A stretch of DNA of 64,000 bases from Neospora caninum Liverpool. Its lineage: Eukaryota > Apicomplexa > Conoidasida > Eucoccidiorida > Sarcocystidae. The DNA lies in assembly GCF_000208865.1 (NCBI RefSeq), contig NC_018395.1:1829920-1893919 (forward strand), read 5' to 3'. Below are positions 58,160-64,000 of the stretch, piece after piece. The position numbers were made by a program, and so were the translations under genes. Numbering within the stretch: position 1 is the first letter of the stretch; each line of letters begins with the position of its first letter. Under the pieces are notes generated by a model that was given only the letters and a program-made list of their open reading frames with translations, was not told the DNA's origin and did no database searches.

Positions 58160-58885
58160 TGTTTTGACCCTTCAACTAGCTGCATGTTGGCGCGTAACGT
58201 CGGGCTGTACGTACACCTAGGGTCTTCTCTCTGCTCGCCTGTCTTCTTTTGAACCGCATCCCCGGGCCACGGGAGAGAAACGCGAGCCTGCACGGATTCC
58301 CGGTCAAATCGGTGCATAGGCCAGAGAGGAGGCGTCCTCTTTCGAAAAGGGATGCCAGCAGGAAAGCATTTGGCGGAACCACGAACGAAAGGAAAGAAGA
58401 GATCTGCAACAAGAGAAGATAGACAGCCAACACACATCTTCCGCAAGCGAGACGGGCCGCGGTGCCAGCTGAAAAACCGCGGGAGCTCTACGTGCATGCA
58501 CTCCCGCCACGAGACTTGTCTCCGCTTTCCAGCAGAATTCGACAAGCCAGAACTCTTCAAATGAAAAGCAAGACAAAGTTCACAACACACGACTATTAAA
58601 CAGAGAATACCACATGGCAGTATCGCGTCTGCATACATGTCTATACATGCGTATACATGCATCTGTCTGGCTAGCCAGATTTTACTAGTACATACACCAG
58701 TAGGTTTATGCACATGAGCGCCGAGAAGAGATTTTTTGCGAATAAAAGGGAAAGTTCAAATGCTGGGGACTGCACGTGCTCATGAAACATCATTGGGGTC
58801 AAGTCCGTGGGGTTTGCTGGCGATTCTTCGTTATTATCGCGGTTTGCAGTGGTCTCCAGTTTGCCACCACAGCCACGGAGCACAC

Positions 58886-59467
58886 GCCTGCGAATGCAGG
58901 GCGTTCGCAGGCGTTTTCATTGCCGCACAGTGTGCATACGCGCAAGGGTCCGAGCCATTTGGTGGCTCGGCGCACGCACACTGTGCAAAAGACTTTCGTT
59001 TTTTGGTCCGCGCTTGTACGCGAATCACTTTCTGGGCATGCGTCCACGTGTGCAGAGCTGCTGCATGCTTCACGAAGTCGAGCTCCCAGCGGGCTTCTTT
59101 TAGGCGCGCTCTCGGCGCACAGATGCGCCCCTCGAAGCCTGAACACCACCCCCACTAGACGTGCCGATTCGCTGGCAAAATGCGCAGTTGTGTTGTTTTT
59201 GAACGAGCTCGTGGCCAGGCGCAGGAGAAGAGTGTCCGTTGCTCCAGCAGAGGGGAATGGGTAGGATGCGCATCTCCGAGCGTATTTGCGTTCGCAGTCG
59301 CGGGACTGCCGAGACCGGCGACAGAGACGTCGAAACTCGCGCAGTGCACAAAGTTCCACTGGACGTACGGCTCTGCCAGGAGGTCCCACGCAGCCACCCC
59401 CTCCGTCTAGCGACGCCCCCGCACGAACCACTTTCCACCGCAGAGTCGCGAGAACGCGACTCTGCGG
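58886..59467. repeat. cluster of compact perfect hairpins
   Basis: Five distinct perfect inverted repeats in under 600 bp: 58886-58894/58904-58912 (9-bp stem), 58925-58935/58976-58986 (11-bp) enclosing 58950-58956/58964-58970 (7-bp), 59114-59119/59124-59129 (6-bp, 4-nt loop), 59294-59299/59304-59309 (6-bp, 4-nt loop) and 59438-59450/59455-59467 (13-bp, loop AGAA). Stems differ in sequence, so they are not copies of one another. The segment lacks a supported gene. Confidence 0.8.
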
Positions 59468-59580
59468 AAATCCTACGGCCCACTTCTACCCCTGACTCCG
59501 CCCGACAGTCGCGGCCCTGCACACTGCTCACAGCTGGACCGTGCTGCGTGTTCGCTTCCCGTGCCGCGAATACGTGCATC

Positions 59581-59621
59581 AATATATATATATATATATG
59601 TATATTATATATATATATATA
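59581..59621. repeat. (TA)n microsatellite
   Basis: Two TA tracts separated by a short GT/ATT interruption. A similar TA/CATA-rich tract spans about 61493-61590 in a PP2C intron, and another lies at 56555-56582. Confidence 0.85.
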
Positions 59622-59644
59622 TAGGTCGGCAGTTGTGGGGTGCT

Positions 59645-60558
59645 TCAAAAGAGTGCTCTGTGTGTCTCTGGAAAACGTGAGTTGTTCGCACTGCCTACCC
59701 TAGTCTGCGCTTTCTGTAACTGTGAGAAAAGTTCGGACGGAAAGAAAGGCTGAACCGTCAAAAGAAAAGTCGCGTGCCCACACACATCGCTCTCTGCTCG
59801 AACGCCGTAGCGCGCGCGCCTCTCTCCAACTATGGCTCTGTGTACAGAGGTGCTCATTTGTGAAAGAGTTCGTATCCACAAGAAGTGTGGACGAGGTGAG
59901 GTGCGCCAGGAAGAACATAAGACACAGAGGCTCGCACCTGTCACCGTTTCTACGGTTTCCGCAGGCAGCACGAGAACGCCGCCGAACGTCGAAAACAAAA
60001 AATCGAAGCCTGGGCCGGAAAGACGCAGCCGAGACTTTTTCCTCTCCGGCCGAGGCTTCCCCAGCAGCAGGCGGCCTCCCAGGAGCGCAAACAAGCGACT
60101 TGAAGAAATCGGGTGAACAAAGCACAAGGACGAGATGCACGCCACGCTCAGATCTGCGCCTCTTCGAGACGTCACTCGGGAAGAAACGGGACGAAGATGG
60201 CGAAGACGAAGGAGACGGAGATCGCACACGTGAGCAAAACAGAAACTACGGACGTAAACACCAGACAGGAGATGCAACGACGTGCATCAGACTAAACAAG
60301 GGAGACAGGCCTGGGCGAAACAAGAGGAGACAAGAAAACGAAACAAATAAAATATGAAGCAGCGTGCACGGAGGACTCTCTCTGAGAGGCCGCGAGAAAG
60401 ACGGACCCAGCCTCCCCTTCCGCCACAGGAGCCGCAAACGCGCTCACGGCCGGGATGTATAGACACCCCAAGGGTTCGCCGCGCATTGCCGGGCGAGAGG
60501 CGACAAGGGAGCAAAGCAAGACCAGACTAGCAACCCAGCAAATACGAGAGGGAACCAT
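59645..60558 (-). CDS. candidate small secreted or organelle-targeted protein
   Basis: Tentative three-exon model: 60448-60558, 59938-60098, 59645-59837; donors GTGAGC and GTGCGA, 154 residues, phases 0 and 2. The N-terminus MVPSRICWVASLVLLCSLVA is a convincing signal peptide, followed by GEPLGCLYIPA. The second exon is basic and Ala/Arg-rich (FRPRLRFFVFDVRRRSRA), as expected of an apicoplast transit region. The third contains YGVRAESDVCGHATFLLTVQ and PFFPSELFSQLQKAQTR. A further splice at GTAGGC after QKAQTR is possible. Targeting is inferred from composition only. The acceptor at 60099 (CAAG) is weak, and a second frame of exon 2 also reads well. Plus-strand frames across this interval look like its shadow. 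Confidence 0.32.
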
Positions 60559-61205
60559 GGCATGTGCCGACTGAAGACCGACTGCGAAGACGTGAAGACC
60601 GAAACGCGAGGACTCGTAAAGAGACGGGACAGACGCGCCAAGAGATGTGCTCGACCTGTTCTTCTCGGTTCCCTTCCACGGAAAAAATCGAGACAAACAC
60701 ATCAAACGCGCTCTACCCTAAAATGTGCGTGGAGTCAACTGCAACATAGAGAGACGCACGGAAAAAAAGTCCGGATACCCAGTTGACAAAACGAGACGGA
60801 GGACTCTCACGCATGTTCTTCCTGCTGAGAACAGAAACCGACACTGGACGTTTCACGGTCAACATCCATGCTGCGGTGGACGTACACCTGACGAAACGCG
60901 TCATCGGGTGAAAAGCGCGTCGCCGACCAGAAAGTCTTCTCCTGTTCATAGACCAGGAAAATGGCATGAAACCGGGAAAGCATCTGTTTCTCACGAACAA
61001 CTCGCTTGAACTCCCACGGCGGAAACAGATGCAGAGAGCCCCACGCAGGCGCGCCAGGGGTGAGAGGCGTACTGAGGCGCACGCGTTGCAAGGACACCCG
61101 TGCGAGTCCGATTCCTTTTCTGCCGCTCTGCACAACTGCATCCAACCGCTTCGTCGGCCGATGCTTTTCCATTTTTCCCCCAAATAGAGGAGTCCCGTTC
61201 CCTGC
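60559..61205. other. intergenic between PP2C 3' end and the small secreted candidate
   Basis: About 650 nt, probably the PP2C 3' UTR plus the promoter of the downstream minus-strand gene. No other feature is supported. Confidence 0.4.
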
Positions 61206-64000
61206 TCACTCGTCGTTGTCGTCCGACTCGAACTGGTTTTCATCCCGACCCAGATATTTGTCTTCGCCTCCCCCGTAGAGCGTAATCGGCTCCTCCGATG
61301 TTTTGGGGCCAGCCTTCAAAGACGACGACAGCTCCACAATCAGGCACGTCATATTGTCGCACCCATGACCTGCGCCACAAAGACACACACACGCCCACGC
61401 ATCCACACACACACACACACAATCCAGGAACAATCCAGGCAAACAGACTCAAAAAAAGGCATCAACGGTCAGAGGAGCTCCAGCATCTCCCATACATATA
61501 TATATACATATATAGATATACATAGATATACATGTCTACCTATCTAGATATACATGTTTGTACATATATATATACATAGATATCTCTATAGAAATGTGTG
61601 CCGTTTGAGAAATGGTGGGACCAAGAGAAATAAATGGAGGTGTCTGTTTACCTTCTGACTGGAGAGGATCTTCTGCGAGGCACTCGTCGCAGAGATCTTC
61701 GCAAATCTTCTTCAGAGTCGCGGAGCTCACGTCTCCCGCCGCGTCCAGCTTCTCACGGACAAAGTCCACGGCTTCCTGAGTAAGGCGCAGCAGCGGCGGA
61801 AAGGCGCAAGAAAATGTCGAGAAATTCGGCACGAAACACACCAGACCCGGAGAGCGCAACGACGATCGACGCGGCCCCCACAGGAGCGCTACGCGCCAAT
61901 TTGGAAGCAAAACGACGCTCGCCTCCATCGTGACCCCAGGGAGAGGGATGCCCGGAAACAATCAAAAGGCAGCCTCACCTGGTTAGTCTTTCCGTCCCAG
62001 ATCCCGTCGCAGGCAATAATAACGAACTCGTCCTCCGGCGTGATCCTCGTGATGCTGAAGCACGAAGTCCACACATCACACCACGGAACAGATTACCACC
62101 ACTATCTAGAAACCGCCATCGAAACATTTACATACACATCTATACACATACGCATATGCGCATTACACGTATATTGACGAGAGAAACGTGTTGAGGTTGT
62201 CGAGAAGCTGGTTTCTGTAATGAACAATCGAAGAGAACCAGCCTACAAGGTTGCCGGCTCTCACCCCCGGAAGCATCCTCAAATCCGTACACTTCTGGCG
62301 AACCCGTCGGCATTTCCTTTGCGCAACTCCTTGTGTCCCAAATGGATCTACGCTCGCGTGTGCGTTCCCCGAGACACGACGTATAGGCGTCTCCACCGGC
62401 GCGCGTACACGGTTATCCACCTTTGTACACGCAGATCCAGATCAACGCAGACTCTGTGGAGGGTCTCCTACAAAGATGCTTGTACAGTTTTGTGCAGGTG
62501 TACACCGACGTCACTCTTTCCGCGTAACGCTCTCGAGCGTGTGTCCCCGTGGCGCGACTCACCGGACATCAGGGAAGGCGGTGATTCTTTGCGCCTTGGC
62601 CGGCAGATCCTTGCTCTGTTTGTAGAACAGATCTCCGACAGCCCTCGAGAGGTTCAGGTTCCCGTCAACGCGGCCATTTGCCACGTAGCCACCAGCGGCG
62701 ACGATGCGCTTCTTCTCGTCCGGGTTCGTAGGTTTGTGGTCATGCGACAGTGGAAACGCCTGAACGCAGAGCCGGACTCCCCACAAAAGTCTCCAGTCTG
62801 CATCGATCGAACCGCTCGCGAGACAGAAAAACGCGGAATCGGCGTCGTGCGGCAGCCACGCGCCCGCCCCTGAACAAGGACCGCCTCTTGGTTTCCGACC
62901 TCAAATCTACTCGGCTGACTGCACGTGCTCACAGAGAGAAGATGGATCGAGATGTCCTCTGTATTCCCACGCGAACGGATACACCAGCATACTCGCATGC
63001 AGAGAGAGATGTGCGCACTGCAGCCTTGGATGTGCTTGTGTTTACAGAGACACGGAGATGTGCGCCACGAGGCGAGCTGTTTACCTTTCCGCCCCGGCAA
63101 ATCACCCCTCGCGAGTCTCCGGCATTTGCGGTGATGATGACTGGATCTTCGCCGCCGACGACAAGGACGACGACGGCCGTCGCTCCCGAGCCTTCGGGCG
63201 TGCTGGGATGGGCGAAAAGAGGTCTGTCGCCAGCTTTGTCTTCGTCGTCCTCTTCTTTATCCGCGTCTTTCTCTTCCTCTCCCTCGGTCTTCTTGTCTTT
63301 CTCTTCAGTCTCTTCGTCGCCCAACTTTGTGCTGTTCAGACGCGTCAGCTTGTTCACCACCTCGCCCTCCGCACCGGTCCTCTCGTTCTTCTCTGCCTCT
63401 CCGTTCACCGGCGACGCGGGAGACGACGCCTCTTCGACTTCTTCCTTCTTCTCCTCCTTCTTCTCCTCTTTCTCCTTCTCCTCTCCCTCCTCCACCGCAG
63501 ACGCCCCTTCGCCGTCCTCTTCGTCACTCGTCCGGGGTACGAACTGAAAAATCACAAGAGGCAAGCAACTATATCCGCAAGGTGCACACGTGCAACGATA
63601 TATTGCGGATACGTGTGTTGACACGCATGAACACTCTTAACAATGCTTAGGAATTGATGCGTTGAGAGAGTCAGACACATCGGGAGAGTAACACTTCGGT
63701 AGAAGCTAGACGAAAAAGCAGCAGAGACAGCCTTAAGCGCCCTCGGGCTCTCCCCCCTGAGCTCGGCTCTCCCTCCTGCGCGCGACGGCGGGAGGAAACG
63801 CGTCGACGCAGGAAATGCGAGGTCAACAAGCACGATCTGGGAAGCCTGTCGTACCTGGAGGTACTTTTGCCCATCCATTTCCACCAAGCGCACGTCGCCT
63901 CCGTCGTTCAAGTATCTTTGGATATACGTCTCGTTGTCTCGCTGCTCGATTTGTCCCTGGGCAGAAAAAAAACGCACAAAGCCCTCAACCAGTTCGCGGG
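61206..64000 (-). CDS. PP2C/PPM-family serine-threonine phosphatase, N-terminal part outside window
   Basis: Exons in window: 63855-63956, 63085-63543, 62563-62759, 61979-62054, 61652-61775, 61206-61369; all GT-AG and phase-consistent (374 codons including stop). The gene continues past 64000. PPM motifs in order: VVLVVGGEDPVIITANAGDS-RGV, PLSHDHKPTNPDEKKRIVAA followed by GGYVANGRVDGNLNLSRAVG-D, ITRITPEDEFVIIACDGIWD and HGCDNMTCLIVEL. The Asp residues of DGIWD and CDNMT bind catalytic Mn/Mg. The first metal-binding motif (DGHGG type) should lie upstream, outside the window. Between exon 63855-63956 and the NAGDS motif sits a Glu/Lys-rich insertion of about 120 residues. The C-terminus is acidic (DENQFESDDNDE). 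No membrane segment is visible in the part seen. Confidence 0.92.

Noticed and set aside
59722..60357. 211-codon plus-strand basic frame
   Set aside because: It mirrors the minus-strand signal-peptide candidate and has no ordered segment; the minus-strand reading has plausible splice sites and a signal peptide.
1..64000. CRISPR arrays, bacterial operons or insertion sequences
   Set aside because: Spliced eukaryotic genes throughout; no direct-repeat/spacer arrays, transposase frames or ribosome-binding-site-spaced operons were seen.

Overview
The window is nuclear DNA of a tissue-cyst-forming coccidian apicomplexan of the Toxoplasma/Neospora/Hammondia group. The evidence is a mostly GC-rich sequence with pyrimidine-tract GT-AG introns, proteins full of Ser/Arg/Glu low-complexity insertions, TA and TATC microsatellites, and a 502-residue, nine-exon catalase whose C-terminus (-AKM) matches the unusual peroxisome signal I remember for Toxoplasma catalase. 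The sequence alone does not settle the species; the catalase and ribosomal proteins would do so by alignment.

Layout. 1-3135 (+): 3' part of a low-complexity SAM-domain protein. 4605-6597 (-): ribosomal protein eL30, with two ribosomal-promoter motifs upstream. 7974-12067 (+): SNAPC3/SNAP50-like subunit of the snRNA-activating complex. 14111-19890 (-): catalase. About 19.9-43.7 kb: a stretch that looks less GC-rich and less repetitive, with a four-pass membrane protein (24954-25950, -), a secreted histidine acid phosphatase-like protein (30159-32861, +), a MGxxC acylation-type protein (34528-36536, +), a secreted SUEL-lectin protein split by ten introns of 44-61 nt (37869-39649, +) and ribosomal protein S3/uS3 (39928-41308, -). 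Between the membrane protein and the phosphatase (26.6-29.8 kb) several short exons join in phase through 75-114-nt introns, so at least one more small-exon gene is probably there. 43721-46611 (-): TDP2-type tyrosyl-DNA phosphodiesterase. 50-60.6 kb: several minus-strand, low-complexity genes whose models I can only partly resolve, a 19-bp minisatellite (55.05-55.66 kb) and a cluster of hairpins (58.9-59.5 kb). 61206-64000 (-): C-terminal part of a PP2C (PPM) phosphatase that runs off the end.

Most recognised genes are unrelated housekeeping functions (translation, snRNA transcription, peroxide detoxification, DNA repair, signalling) and do not form a pathway. Three lie close together and may have a surface or secreted role: the acid phosphatase, the dually acylated candidate and the SUEL lectin, all on the plus strand at 30-39.7 kb. 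The most notable result is the lectin gene: its exons are so short that ordinary open-reading-frame inspection misses it, yet ten consecutive splice junctions agree in phase. The same reading strategy suggests hidden genes in the neighbouring 'empty' DNA.
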